Source: Flavobacteriaceae bacterium CG2_30_31_66
GTDB lineage: Bacteria; Bacteroidota; Bacteroidia; Flavobacteriales; Flavobacteriaceae
Assembly: GCA_001873065.1 (NCBI GenBank)
Contig: MNYM01000050.1
Span: 49,616-113,615 of the forward strand
Direction: 5' to 3'
DNA length: 64,000 nucleotides
The translations under genes and the position numbers were made by a program. The notes under the pieces are model-generated. The model searched no databases. It worked only from the letters and a program-made list of their open reading frames with translations, and was not told where the DNA came from. Below are positions 1 through 10,791 of this stretch, in pieces. Position 1 is the stretch's first letter. Each line of letters opens with the position of its first letter.

Positions 1-2563
1 TAGAAAAATTAAATCTTGAAAATGAAAATGCGCCATTTTTAATGTCATATCCTGATGAATAGCCAATTTTCCATTTTGGTGTTAATTCAATATTTCCACT
101 AAATCCAACTGTATGAACTCCGATTACACCTGGCTCAACGCCATTATTTGTATAATTGGCAGCATAAACCAAACTTAATGTCCATGGAATTTTAGCTTTG
201 TAAAGTTCCGTTTCAACTGGTTCTTTTTTCTCATTGGTTTTATTTTGTCTTCCAAATCTATTGGTTGGATCGATATCTGCACCCATCGTATCAGTTGGAT
301 TATTGGCACCATTTCCACTTTTACTTTCAGTTTCACCTTTCTTTTTATTTTTTTCAAAATCAGTACTTGATATTGAATAATTCATAGTCATATTTGCATT
401 AGTCAGCCTGAAAATACTTGGATTAAATTTATTAATCCTTTGACCAGTTTCATTCACTTGATAAGGGTCTAACGAACCACTTAAATTCAATGCTAATTTA
501 TCTTTAAACAAACGTGTTCCAGCACTAAAAGAAACATTTGACCATCGCAAGCTATCAGCAGCAATATTGTATGAACTACTAAAATTTAAGTTATTTAAAA
601 GCATGATTTTTTCATCTTCTTTTTCACTGTCAGCATCTTTTGGGGCTAACTTTGCTTCTAAAACGTTGTTTAGAGAAATTCCTATTGAATTGCTCAATCC
701 TGAAGATGGTGTACCATAAATTCCTTGGTCAAAAACGGTGTATTCTTGAAAATCTAAAGGATTTACACTTTGTTGCACTTTTTGAATATAATTATCTCTA
801 AAATCTGGTCTGTAACTGTAGGAGATACTTGGTCTTAAAGTATGTCTTATTGCTTTTAAACGGCCTTTTTTAAAAGAGAAATTACCATAAATATTTGTTG
901 CCAAACTCACACCAATATTATATTCTCTAAAACTTTTAAATCCTCGTAAAGTATCAGTCACTACCACATTTCTTGTGGCATCATAGTCTTTTTGGATATA
1001 GTCAAATTGCCAAACTTCTTCATAATTGGCACTTGGTGAAAGTGTAAAATATTTAAACGCTTTGATATTGGTGTTAGTTGATGTTTTATGCTGAATTCCT
1101 GCTCTCGCCGTTTCAAACATTTTGCTTGTAAAAAATTCAGCATCATTAGTATTAATCAAATACTGACCTTGCATATTGTAATTGAAACCCATTTTTTGAA
1201 TCGGATTTTTCTGAACGCCATCTTTTCCAGCGAAAGGATAAATTCTATCCATATTCAGGGTCAAAGAAGGCAAAGTCATGGTAATACTTTGTGTGTTTGT
1301 GTTTTGTTGATGTGAAGCAGTCACAGCCATGTTAAATGGTGTTCCAACAAAAGTTTTGCTGTAGTTTATAGATGAATTAAAAGTGTTATTTTGAGTTAGA
1401 GCTACATTAAATTGATTCAAAGATTCTCTAAAAAAACGGCTACTTCCCAAGTTTACGGATGCTGAAAATCGTGAATTTGGACTGGCTTTCGAATCTTGAT
1501 TATGATTCCATCTGATGTTAAAATTATTTGATTTTGAAAAATTATCAAATCCACGAATTCCATTGACGATATTTTCGAAATTGAGACTGAAAACTCCATT
1601 AAATTTATAACGTTTGTTATAATTTGACGAAATTCTTGCTCCCCAACTCCCGTTAGAATATGCATCACCCAAAACAGTCAAATCCATATAATCACTGATG
1701 GCAAAATAATATCCACCATTTTGAAAACCTATGCCTCTTGCACTGCTTCCTGTATCAAATGCAGGAATTAAAAAACCTGACATACTTGTTTCAGTCATTG
1801 GAAAATAAGCAAAAGGTAAAAATAGTGGTGTTGGAACATCAGCCAAAACCAAATTACTTGCGCCTACAATAATCTTTTTTCCAGGCACTAATTTTGCTTT
1901 GTTTGTGGCAATATAATAATCAGGAATCTCCTTATCTGAAGTTGTAAAACGTATTTTTCGGATATAAACGGTAGAATCATTTTCTCTTTTAGTTTTTTCA
2001 CCATACGTGTACATTTCTCCTTGTTGGGTTTTTAAACCGTAAATAATGGCGCGTTTGCTTTTAAAGTTATAAATAATAGAATCTTGTTCAGATTCTTGAT
2101 TTCCTTGTTTAAAAACAGGTCTTTGTTTGTATCCTGTACTGTCAATAATTCCTTTAGCGAAAAGCGAATTTTTTTTATAATCTATGACAATTATTCCTGA
2201 TTTTAAGTCAATATCAGTATAAGTAATATTTGCTTCGTTGTATAAGATAACTGTTTTATTTTTAGCATTTTGAATCGTATAATCAGTGGCAATATGCGTA
2301 ATAATATCTTCAATAACTTCTTTTTTCTTTAAAGAATCTTTTGATATCGAATCTTTTTTATTTACTAAAAGAGAATCTTTAAAAATAGTGTCTTTTTTAT
2401 TTAATAACAAAGAATCTTTTTTTAATATATTTTTGGGAGAAATAGAGTCTATTTTCCCAATAGGAATTAGGGTTTTTTTAGAAGATTTTATATCTTGCGC
2501 AAAGCATAACTTTATGAAAAAGAAAGCAAGAAATAAAAGTGTGTAAGATAGGTTTGATTGCAA
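1..2563 (-). CDS. lptD: LPS-assembly protein LptD/OstA-like outer membrane protein (3' end beyond window; probable TTG start)
   Basis: Open minus-strand frame from TTG at 2563 (LQSNLSYTLLFLAFFFIKLCFAQDIKSSKKTLIPIGKIDSIS...) to the left edge, with signal peptide and beta-barrel-like sequence (...KIPWTLSLVYAANYTNNGVEPGVIGVHTVGFSGNIELTPKWKIGYSSGYDIKNGAFSFSRFNF). Absent from the ORF track because it is truncated. Confidence 0.8.
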   Translation of the reverse strand, partial: MQSNLSYTLLFLAFFFIKLCFAQDIKSSKKTLIPIGKIDSISPKNILKKDSLLLNKKDTIFKDSLLVNKKDSISKDSLKKKEVIEDIITHIATDYTIQNAKNKTVILYNEANITYTDIDLKSGIIVIDYKKNSLFAKGIIDSTGYKQRPVFKQGNQESEQDSIIYNFKSKRAIIYGLKTQQGEMYTYGEKTKRENDSTVYIRKIRFTTSDKEIPDYYIATNKAKLVPGKKIIVGASNLVLADVPTPLFLPFAYFPMTETSMSGFLIPAFDTGSSARGIGFQNGGYYFAISDYMDLTVLGDAYSNGSWGARISSNYNKRYKFNGVFSLNFENIVNGIRGFDNFSKSNNFNIRWNHNQDSKASPNSRFSASVNLGSSRFFRESLNQFNVALTQNNTFNSSINYSKTFVGTPFNMAVTASHQQNTNTQSITMTLPSLTLNMDRIYPFAGKDGVQKNPIQKMGFNYNMQGQYLINTNDAEFFTSKMFETARAGIQHKTSTNTNIKAFKYFTLSPSANYEEVWQFDYIQKDYDATRNVVVTDTLRGFKSFREYNIGVSLATNIYGNFSFKKGRLKAIRHTLRPSISYSYRPDFRDNYIQKVQQSVNPLDFQEYTVFDQGIYGTPSSGLSNSIGISLNNVLEAKLAPKDADSEKEDEKIMLLNNLNFSSSYNIAADSLRWSNVSFSAGTRLFKDKLALNLSGSLDPYQVNETGQRINKFNPSIFRLTNANMTMNYSISSTDFEKNKKKGETESKSGNGANNPTDTMGADIDPTNRFGRQNKTNEKKEPVETELYKAKIPWTLSLVYAANYTNNGVEPGVIGVHTVGFSGNIELTPKWKIGYSSGYDIKNGAFSFSRFNFS

Positions 2564-2653
2564 AGCTATAAATACTATTTTTGTATTAAATTAAAATTGG
2601 CTTCATATTTGGTCATTCAAATTACCGCCGTCAAAATTAGTTAAATTTTATTC

Positions 2654-3778
2654 ATGAACTTTTTGCAAAATCATAAATTTATATTGAATTCAAAGAACTT
2701 GTTTTTTTTAACATTTTCAATGATTTTTTTTATATTTTTTTTGCCTTCTGTTTTTTCACAAAAAACATATACAATCGTCCTTGATGCGGGTCATGGTGGT
2801 AAAGATCCCGGAAATTCAAAATATGGATTTATTGAGAAAGATATCGCACTTAGTACTACTTTGGAGGTTGGCAAAGAACTCGAAAAACAAGACTATTTCA
2901 AAGTCATTTATACTAGAAATGAAGATGTTTTTATTGATTTATGGAAAAGAGGTGCTATTGCTAATGATGCAAAAGCAACACTTTTTGTCTCCATTCACTG
3001 TGATTCTCACACCAATGATGCTCATGGAGCTGGAACTTTCGTATTAGGTTTGAGAGGAAATAAGAAAAACTTTGAAATCGCAAAACGAGAGAATGCTGTA
3101 ATTCTCATGGAAGACAATTATGAGAAAAGATATGAAGGTTTTGACTCAAATTCAGCTGAATCTGTCATTGGACTGTCTCTTTTACAAGAGGAAAATCTTG
3201 ACAAAAGTCTAGAAATAGCCAATTTAATTCAACAAAATTTTACTGAAAAATTAAATCGGCTGAACAGAAAAGTAAAACAAGACAATTTTCAGGTTTTGAG
3301 AGAAACCATCATGCCAAGTGTTTTAGTTGAGTTGGGTTTCTTGACCTACAAACCTGAAGGAGCTTACTTGAACTCAAGAACAGGACAAATGCAAATGGGA
3401 AAAGCTATCGCAAATGCAATCAAAGACTATGTGAATCATCTAAGATTAAATACTGTTAAAGAAGAGAAATTCACTAAAGATAATATAATAAACGATAATA
3501 ACATACCGACCAATATTAATGAAATTGAATTTAAAATTCAAATTGCCTCAGGCAAAAACAAAATTGAACCACAACCTTATAACTTTAAAGGGTTAAAAAA
3601 CATTGAGATAAAGAAAGTTGGTAGTTTTTTTAAATACTATTATGGTGCTACAACGAGATATAGTGAAGCCTTAGAGCACCTAAAAGAAGTAAAAAATGTT
3701 GGGTTTGATACCGCTTTTATTGTGGCATTCAAAAACAACGAAAAAATTTCAATTACCGAATCAATGAAAATGCAATAA
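2654..3778 (+). CDS. N-acetylmuramoyl-L-alanine amidase (Amidase_3)
   Basis: Signal peptide, then VLDAGHGGKDPGN...; E-K-D-I-A; FVSIHCDSH; VLVELGFLT. Confidence 0.92.
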   Translation: MNFLQNHKFILNSKNLFFLTFSMIFFIFFLPSVFSQKTYTIVLDAGHGGKDPGNSKYGFIEKDIALSTTLEVGKELEKQDYFKVIYTRNEDVFIDLWKRGAIANDAKATLFVSIHCDSHTNDAHGAGTFVLGLRGNKKNFEIAKRENAVILMEDNYEKRYEGFDSNSAESVIGLSLLQEENLDKSLEIANLIQQNFTEKLNRLNRKVKQDNFQVLRETIMPSVLVELGFLTYKPEGAYLNSRTGQMQMGKAIANAIKDYVNHLRLNTVKEEKFTKDNIINDNNIPTNINEIEFKIQIASGKNKIEPQPYNFKGLKNIEIKKVGSFFKYYYGATTRYSEALEHLKEVKNVGFDTAFIVAFKNNEKISITESMKMQ

Positions 3779-3833
3779 ATAGGCATCGTTTCTACCAAAA
3801 ATTATTAGTAATATTGTGATAAAATTTTAATAT

Positions 3834-4796
3834 ATGTCTAAAGAATTAAAAATAGGATTTGTTGTAATTTTAATTATCATTATTTTTATTTGGGGATTCA
3901 ATTTCTTGAAAGGTCAAGATATTTTTCAACCAAGTAAACGTCAATTTTATGTTGAATATAATAATGTAGGTGGACTCACAGAAGCTAGTTCAGTATTCAT
4001 CAATGGTTTGAAAGTTGGCGGTGTTGAAAATATTGACTTTAATACCAATCCTGATAAAAAAGGAGAAATTCTTGTGAAATTTTCAATGAACAATAATTTT
4101 CAGTTTTCCAAAAAAAGTATCGTTAAAATTTATTCTCCAAATCCTTTATCTGGTTCAAATTTAGTTCTCCTTCCAAGCAATGAAGGAGAAAAAGCTGAAA
4201 GTGGAGACTATTTAACTGGCGAAGTTGAAGAGGGTTTATTCTCATCTTTGGGTGCAAGATTAGATCCAATTCAAATAAAATTAGAACGTGTTTTGGTAAC
4301 TGCAGATAATTTATTCAATAACATCAATAATGTCTTGGATAAAAAAACAGTGAACAGCGTAAAAAATTCGGTGTTAGAAATTGAACAAACTATTACTGAT
4401 GTCCGAAAAACAATTGCTTCCCTAAACTCATTAGTAGATTCAAATGCCAAAGGTTTGAATGAAACTTTGAAAAATACAAACCAAATTACTCAAAATTTAT
4501 CGAAAGTTACTGACACTTTAGCAAATGCTAATTTAGGCGAAATCATTAGAAAAACTCAATATTCGCTGACATCTGTGAACAAAATTTTAGACGGAATTAA
4601 CAACGGAAATGGTACTGCTGGTAAATTATTAAATGATGATGAACTATATAAAAATTTAACAGCAATGTCTCAAGAAATGGAGGAATTATTGAGAGATTTG
4701 AAACTAAATCCAAAAAGATTTGTTCATTTTTCTCTATTCGGAAAAAAACCAGCTCCATACAAACCAGAAGTTGTAGAAGAAGAATTAAAAGATTAA
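3834..4796 (+). CDS. MlaD/MCE-family lipid transport substrate-binding protein
   Basis: N-terminal TM, MCE domain (FYVEYNNVGGLTEASSVFINGLKVGGV), coiled-coil C-terminus. Confidence 0.9.
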   Translation: MSKELKIGFVVILIIIIFIWGFNFLKGQDIFQPSKRQFYVEYNNVGGLTEASSVFINGLKVGGVENIDFNTNPDKKGEILVKFSMNNNFQFSKKSIVKIYSPNPLSGSNLVLLPSNEGEKAESGDYLTGEVEEGLFSSLGARLDPIQIKLERVLVTADNLFNNINNVLDKKTVNSVKNSVLEIEQTITDVRKTIASLNSLVDSNAKGLNETLKNTNQITQNLSKVTDTLANANLGEIIRKTQYSLTSVNKILDGINNGNGTAGKLLNDDELYKNLTAMSQEMEELLRDLKLNPKRFVHFSLFGKKPAPYKPEVVEEELKD

Positions 4797-4811
4797 CATA
4801 AAACATTTTAA

Positions 4812-6128
4812 ATGCACTATTTACCAAACATACTATTTGCGCTTGCTCTGGCAGTTGGATTAGGTTTTTTTGCGATGAATGTTCGCAAATTATTTAGAAA
4901 TATCAAGTTAGGAAAAGAAGTTGACAGAACTGATAATAAATCAGAACGTTTAAAAAACATGATAAAAATTGCATTAGGGCAAACAAAAATGGTAAGAAGA
5001 CCGCTTTCAGGTTTTTTACACGTTATTGTTTATGTGGGCTTTATTATTATAAACATTGAGGTTTTAGAGATTATGATTGATGGTTTATTTGGCACACATC
5101 GAATTTTTAAAGGTGTTGTTGGAACTCAACTCTACGGATTTCTAATTGGAACTTTTGAAGTTTTAGCTATTTTGGTTCTAATAGCAGTGATTATTTTTTG
5201 GACAAGAAGAAATATCGCAAACATAAAACGTTTTTTAAGCCCAGAATTAAAAGGTTGGCCTAAAAATGATGCAAACTTAATATTGTATTTTGAAGTTGTT
5301 TTAATGTCATTATTTCTGACGATGAACGCCACCGACATTCATTTTCAAGAGGCTGGAGTTGGTAATATAATCAGTCAATTTTTATCCCCAATTTTTGATG
5401 GTTTTACTACTGAAAATCTTCACATAATTGAAAGATCTGCGTGGTGGTTTCATATTTTAGGAATTTTAGTTTTCTTAAATTATTTATATTTCTCAAAACA
5501 TTTGCACATTTTATTGGCTTTTCCAAACACTTATTTTGCAAACCTTAATCCAAAAGGACAATTTAACAATTTAGAATCAGTTACAAAAGAGGTAAAATTA
5601 ATGATGGACCCTGCTGCAGATCCCTATGCAACTTCAACAGAAAGTACTGAAAATCAAGTGCCTGAAAAATTTGGTGCTTCAGATGTAACCGATTTATCTT
5701 GGGTGCAATTGCTCAATGCTTACACTTGTACAGAATGTGGAAGATGTACTTCTTCTTGTCCCGCAAATTTAACAGGTAAAAAATTATCTCCTAGAAAAAT
5801 CATGATGGACACCAGAGATCGTTTGGAAGAAGTCGGCAAAAATATGGACGCAAATGGAGGCGTTTTTAAAGATGATGGCAAGCAATTATTAAACGATTAC
5901 ATCACTCCAGAAGAATTGTGGGCTTGCACAAGTTGCAACGCTTGCGTAGAAGAATGTCCTGTGAATATTGATCCTTTGTCGATTATTATTGATATGAGAA
6001 GATATTTGGTGATGGAAAAAAGTGCGGCTCCAAAAGAGTTGAATATGATGATGACTAATATCGAAAATAATGGGGCACCTTGGCAATACAGTCAACAAGA
6101 TAGATTGAATTGGGTAAATGAAGATTAA
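4812..6128 (+). CDS. Membrane (Fe-S)-binding protein, heterodisulfide reductase/GlpC-like
   Basis: TM helices, then two CxxCxxCxxxCP motifs (CTECGRCTSSCP, CTSCNACVEECP). Confidence 0.88.
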   Translation: MHYLPNILFALALAVGLGFFAMNVRKLFRNIKLGKEVDRTDNKSERLKNMIKIALGQTKMVRRPLSGFLHVIVYVGFIIINIEVLEIMIDGLFGTHRIFKGVVGTQLYGFLIGTFEVLAILVLIAVIIFWTRRNIANIKRFLSPELKGWPKNDANLILYFEVVLMSLFLTMNATDIHFQEAGVGNIISQFLSPIFDGFTTENLHIIERSAWWFHILGILVFLNYLYFSKHLHILLAFPNTYFANLNPKGQFNNLESVTKEVKLMMDPAADPYATSTESTENQVPEKFGASDVTDLSWVQLLNAYTCTECGRCTSSCPANLTGKKLSPRKIMMDTRDRLEEVGKNMDANGGVFKDDGKQLLNDYITPEELWACTSCNACVEECPVNIDPLSIIIDMRRYLVMEKSAAPKELNMMMTNIENNGAPWQYSQQDRLNWVNED

Positions 6129-6235
6129 TGTATCAATGTAAAAATGTAACAATGAATCAATGTAAAAATGAGTTTATTTGTAGCATTACTATCCAAAGCT
6201 AAAAACTATAAATTAAAGATTAACAACTAAATATT

Positions 6236-7015
6236 ATGATTGTTACAACAATGGCTGAAATGATGGCGCAAGGAAAGCAACCAGAAGTGTTGTTTTGGGT
6301 TGGCGCTGCTGGAAGTTATGATGATAAAGCTAAAAAGATTACAAGGGCTTTTGTCAAAATTTTACAACAAGCAAACGTTAATTTTGCAGTGTTAGGCACA
6401 GAAGAATCTTCAACTGGAGATGCTGCAAAAAGAGCAGGAAATGAATTTTTATTTCAAATGCAAGCCATGATGAATATCGAAATTTTGAACGCCTACGAAG
6501 TGAAAACAATAGTAACTTGTGATCCACATTCGTTTAATACCTTTAAAAATGAATATCCAAGTTTGGGCGGAAAATATCAGGTTTTTCATCACACACAATT
6601 CATTCAAAAATTGATTGCTGAAAATCGTTTAAAAATCGACGAAACTACTCTAAAAGGTAAAAGACTCACTTTTCACGATCCTTGTTATTTGGGAAGGGCA
6701 AATAATGAATATGAATCACCTCGTGATTTAATTCGAAGATTGGGCGTTAATTTGACCGAAATGAAACGTCATAAATCTACCGCTTTGTGCTGTGGAGCAG
6801 GAGGTGCTCAAATGTTTAAAGATGCTGAAAAAGGCGATAAAGAAGTAAACGTTTTACGAACAGAAGATGCTCTTGAGACTAATCCTCAAATCATTGCAAC
6901 TGGCTGTCCTTATTGCAAAACCATGATGACTGATGGTGTGAAATTTAAAGTAAAAGAGTCAGAAATTGTCGTGAAAGACATTGCTGAATTAATCGCTGAA
7001 GCAAATCATTTATAA
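6236..7015 (+). CDS. (Fe-S)-binding CCG-domain protein (HdrB/LutA-like)
   Basis: HDPCYLGRANNEYESPRDLIR and ALCCGAGGAQMF / TGCPYCKTMM CCG motifs. Confidence 0.87.
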   Translation: MIVTTMAEMMAQGKQPEVLFWVGAAGSYDDKAKKITRAFVKILQQANVNFAVLGTEESSTGDAAKRAGNEFLFQMQAMMNIEILNAYEVKTIVTCDPHSFNTFKNEYPSLGGKYQVFHHTQFIQKLIAENRLKIDETTLKGKRLTFHDPCYLGRANNEYESPRDLIRRLGVNLTEMKRHKSTALCCGAGGAQMFKDAEKGDKEVNVLRTEDALETNPQIIATGCPYCKTMMTDGVKFKVKESEIVVKDIAELIAEANHL

Positions 7016-7031
7016 CCTTATTCAAATAAAA

Positions 7032-7544
7032 TTGATGACAAATTCTTTCGAAAATATTTCAGTAATTTCATTTCCTGATATTTCAGAAAATGAATTTAAT
7101 CCTATCGAAAGAAAGTATTTGAACATCATTTATATCAATATTTTTAGCTTTTTTTTTATTTCAATTTTAGCTGTTTTTTTGATTGATGTCACTAAAATTA
7201 TTGACATTCATTCTTTTTCAATTTGGTTATATATTGCTTTGATTGTTATTTTTTTTTTCATTTTTTTTATCAAGCAAATTGGTTTTAAAAGAAGAAAATA
7301 TCTGGTAAGAAATAAAGATATTTCCTACAAAAACGGATTGTTTCTTATGAAGACAACAACGGTACCTTTTAACAGAATTCAACATATCGAAATCAATCAA
7401 GGACCATTTTCGAGATTTTTTGATTTGGCTACACTGAGCATTTTTACTGCTGGAAATAGCAGTCATGACCTTAAAATTCGCGGAATTAAAATTTCAGAAG
7501 CAGAAAAAATTAAAGAATTTATCAGCAGTAAAATTGATGGATAA
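7032..7544 (+). CDS. PH (bPH2/YdbS-like) domain membrane protein
   Basis: Two TM helices, then YLVRNKDISYKNGLF...VPFNRIQHIEI. Confidence 0.8.
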   Translation: MMTNSFENISVISFPDISENEFNPIERKYLNIIYINIFSFFFISILAVFLIDVTKIIDIHSFSIWLYIALIVIFFFIFFIKQIGFKRRKYLVRNKDISYKNGLFLMKTTTVPFNRIQHIEINQGPFSRFFDLATLSIFTAGNSSHDLKIRGIKISEAEKIKEFISSKIDG

Positions 7545-9036
7545 TGCAACCAATTTTTCAGATTTTAGAACGCAATCTAAAAAAGGAATTTTAGTAATTT
7601 ATAGCAATCAGATTTATAGTTTTATCAGAGCTTTCTCGATTTTACTATTTGTTTTTATTCAAAAATTTTCAAAATTTTCATCTATTTCTTTAAGTTATAT
7701 TTATTTCGGATTTGCTGCTGTTTTGTTGTTTTTCTTAGTCAGAGCTTTTCTGATTTTTAAAAATTTTCAATTCAAAGTTGAAAATAATCATTTTATTCTA
7801 AAAAAAGGAATTCTTAAAAAAACCAATGTAGAAATTTCTTTTGACAGAATTCAAAATATTAATTTTAAGCAAAATATTATTCAGCAAATCATCAATGTTT
7901 ATGAAGTAAATATTGAAACAGCTGGCTCTTCTAAAGCCGAAATTTCAATCAAAGCAATGACTTTTGAGCAAGCAACTGCATTAAAAAATAGCATTACAAT
8001 TTTTGACAAAAAAAATATTGAATCTGACTTTGAAATCAAGGAAAAACCACTTTTGAAAATAGGTTTTTTAGAATTATTAAAAGTTAGTTTAACAGAAAAT
8101 CATTTGCAAAGTTTGTCGCTTCTTTTAGCAATTGGTATTGGATTTTATCAACAAGTCCAACAAATTTTTGAAAGTTTTGGTAATAATGAGCTGATGGAAA
8201 ATTACATCGAAAAAAATTCAGTCGCTTTTCAAAACAGCGTTATAATTATTTTGATTTTTTCTTTTTTATTGATTTTTTTGGGTTTGATAAGTTCGTTTGT
8301 TCGAGTAATTTTAGTGCATTTTAATTTGATTGTTTTCATTAAAAACGACACTTTAGAAATCAATCAAGGTTTTACAACCAAAAAATCAGTCGTTCTGAAA
8401 AAAAATAAAGTGCAATATATTACCATTTCAACAAACCCATTAAAGAAAATTCTAGGCATTTCATTTATTACTTTTAACCAAGCTGAAAGCGGAATTTCAA
8501 AAGAAAATACTCAAAAAATTATTAAAATTGTTGGATGTAAAATCACACAAATATTAGCCATTAAAAACTTACTTTTCCCAAGGGAAAATTTAAGTGATTT
8601 TCAAAAAAATCAGGTAGATTCATATTTTAAAAAGCGTTTGTATATAAGAGGTTTTTTATTATTAATATTATTAAATGTAGGATTTTATTTAGTTTCAAAG
8701 AATCCTACTATTTTTTGGTTAAACACTATTTTAGTTCCCATTTTTGTGTTTTTAATCCACTTAAAATACCAAAAACGCACTTTTTTATTTTCTGATGAAA
8801 TTTTTGAAGTTAATTTTGGTAGCATTGAAACCCATCAATCAATGATTCCTTTTTATAAAATTCAACATGTGAGTTTACATCAAACTATTTTTCAAGCAAG
8901 AAAAAACGTGGCAGATTTGGTTTTTCAAACTGCTTCAGGAAAAATCAAAATCCCGTGCATCAAAATAAATGAAGCCCTGAAAATGTATAATTTTGCGCTT
9001 TATAAAATTGAAACTAGTCAACAATCATGGATGTAA
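7537..9036 (+). CDS. PH-domain membrane protein (YdbT-like)
   Basis: Repeated bPH2 modules (FDRIQNINFKQNI, FYKIQHVSLHQTIF). ATG at 7537 (MDNATNFSDF) overlaps the upstream gene; the track start at 7465 is an extension. Confidence 0.8.
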   Translation: MDNATNFSDFRTQSKKGILVIYSNQIYSFIRAFSILLFVFIQKFSKFSSISLSYIYFGFAAVLLFFLVRAFLIFKNFQFKVENNHFILKKGILKKTNVEISFDRIQNINFKQNIIQQIINVYEVNIETAGSSKAEISIKAMTFEQATALKNSITIFDKKNIESDFEIKEKPLLKIGFLELLKVSLTENHLQSLSLLLAIGIGFYQQVQQIFESFGNNELMENYIEKNSVAFQNSVIIILIFSFLLIFLGLISSFVRVILVHFNLIVFIKNDTLEINQGFTTKKSVVLKKNKVQYITISTNPLKKILGISFITFNQAESGISKENTQKIIKIVGCKITQILAIKNLLFPRENLSDFQKNQVDSYFKKRLYIRGFLLLILLNVGFYLVSKNPTIFWLNTILVPIFVFLIHLKYQKRTFLFSDEIFEVNFGSIETHQSMIPFYKIQHVSLHQTIFQARKNVADLVFQTASGKIKIPCIKINEALKMYNFALYKIETSQQSWM

Positions 9037-9953
9037 AAAGTATCATAAAGGCTGCACGTTTGAGAACACTTCCGTTATCGATCTCAGGGATTATTGTAGG
9101 TAGTTTTTTGGGAAATTATTTTGTGAATTCACAAGTTGATGCTGTTTCTCAATCGGTTATGGTATCTCCAATTTTTTGGTTGGCCATTATCACAACTATT
9201 GGTTTTCAAGTTTTGTCAAATTTTGCAAACGATTATGGAGATGGAATTAAAGGTTCGGATAAAAATAGAATTGGTGAGGCAAGAATGGTTTCCTCTGGAA
9301 TAATTACCCCGAAACAAATGAAAAACGCAATGGTTTTTACTACAATTTTCACATTAATTGTTGCTTTATTGCTGATTTATGTTTCCTTTGGAAAAGATAA
9401 TTTTGGCTATTCTATGTTGTTTTTTTTCTTAGGAATTGCTTCAATTGCTGCTGCCATAAAATATACCGTTGGGAATGGTGCTTATGGTTATAGTGGTTTT
9501 GGTGATGTTTTTGTGTTTTTGTTTTTTGGACTTTTAAGTGTTTTAGGAAGTTACTTTTTATTCACCAAACAACTTGATTTTCAGTTATTTTTACCTGCAA
9601 TTGCAATTGGTTTTTTAAGTACAGCAGTCTTAAATCTAAATAATTTACGTGACGAAGCTCAGGATAAAATCAATCAAAAAAATACTTTGGTTGTTCAATT
9701 TGGAATTAAAAAAGCAAAAAATTATCATTTCTTTTTAATTTTTGGTGCGTTGTTTGTTAGCAATATTTTTGTAATTATCAATTATCAATCTGCAATTCAA
9801 TTTTCATATTTAATTGCATTTATTCCATTGATAAAAAATGTAATTACAGTAGCCAAAAATAACAATCCATCTGCATTAGATGCTGAACTAAAAAAGGTAG
9901 CTTTAAGTACTTTTTTATTCGCAGTTATTTTTGGAATTGTGAACACTTTATAA
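9027..9953 (+). CDS. menA: 1,4-dihydroxy-2-naphthoate octaprenyltransferase
   Basis: UbiA family: NFANDYGDGIKGSDK, NLNNLRDEAQDK; near menC and menE. Confidence 0.93.
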   Translation: MDVKSIIKAARLRTLPLSISGIIVGSFLGNYFVNSQVDAVSQSVMVSPIFWLAIITTIGFQVLSNFANDYGDGIKGSDKNRIGEARMVSSGIITPKQMKNAMVFTTIFTLIVALLLIYVSFGKDNFGYSMLFFFLGIASIAAAIKYTVGNGAYGYSGFGDVFVFLFFGLLSVLGSYFLFTKQLDFQLFLPAIAIGFLSTAVLNLNNLRDEAQDKINQKNTLVVQFGIKKAKNYHFFLIFGALFVSNIFVIINYQSAIQFSYLIAFIPLIKNVITVAKNNNPSALDAELKKVALSTFLFAVIFGIVNTL

Positions 9954-9962
9954 CTTTTTAGT

Positions 9963-10787
9963 ATGAAAAAATTAGGAAAAATTTTAGTATTGGGAATCTT
10001 ATTTATTGCTTGTAAAAATGAAAATCAAAACTCGATTGAAATGCCTTTGATGAGCGATGCAAGTGTAAAAACTTTTGCATCAGCCAACAGCAAAGTAGTA
10101 TTTTCTGAATCTGAAAAAAATCAAAATATTAATGTAAATGAGACCGTTACAAGAAAATTAATCAAAAGCGGTAGTGTAGTTTTTGAAACGAAAAATTTAG
10201 AAAATACTAAAAACCAAGTCATTTTTTTAGTAAAAAAATACAACGGGTATATCTCTTCTGATTCAAAAAATGAGTTTGATGATAAAGAAAATTATTATTT
10301 AAATATTAGAATCCCAGCTCAATATTTTGATACTATTTTATCAGGAATTTCTAGTCAAGTTTCAAAATTTGACACTAAAGAAATCCGAATTTCTGATGTT
10401 ACAGAAGAATATTTAGACATTGAATCGCGCTTAAAAAACAAAAAAGAACTTGAAAAAAGATATCTAGAAATTTTGCAACAAGCAAAATCTGTGGAGGATA
10501 TTTTGAATGTTGAGAGAGAATTAGGTAAATTGCGAGAAGAAATTGAATCAACCGAAGGAAGATTACTTTATTTAAAAAATCAAGTTTCTTTTGCAACACT
10601 CTCTGTGTCATTTTACAAAAAAGTGAATTTTGAAACTGGTTTTTCTGAGAGAATTGGGGATAGTTTCAAACAAGGAATTAAAAATTTGCAATCATTTTTT
10701 ATCGTAATTATTGCGCTTTGGCCATTTTTGGTATTGTTTATAATTGGGGGTTTTTTATTAAAAAAATGGCGTAACAAAAAAAAATAA
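9963..10787 (+). CDS. DUF4349 domain lipoprotein
   Basis: Lipobox LFIAC; RIPAQYFDTILSGIS, VTEEYLDIESRLKNKKELEKRYLEIL; C-terminal TM. Confidence 0.85.
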   Translation: MKKLGKILVLGILFIACKNENQNSIEMPLMSDASVKTFASANSKVVFSESEKNQNINVNETVTRKLIKSGSVVFETKNLENTKNQVIFLVKKYNGYISSDSKNEFDDKENYYLNIRIPAQYFDTILSGISSQVSKFDTKEIRISDVTEEYLDIESRLKNKKELEKRYLEILQQAKSVEDILNVERELGKLREEIESTEGRLLYLKNQVSFATLSVSFYKKVNFETGFSERIGDSFKQGIKNLQSFFIVIIALWPFLVLFIIGGFLLKKWRNKKK

Positions 10788-10791
10788 ATTA

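Noticed and set aside
175-2546. Small ORFs in the first 2.5 kb
   Set aside because: All overlap the real minus-strand lptD frame.
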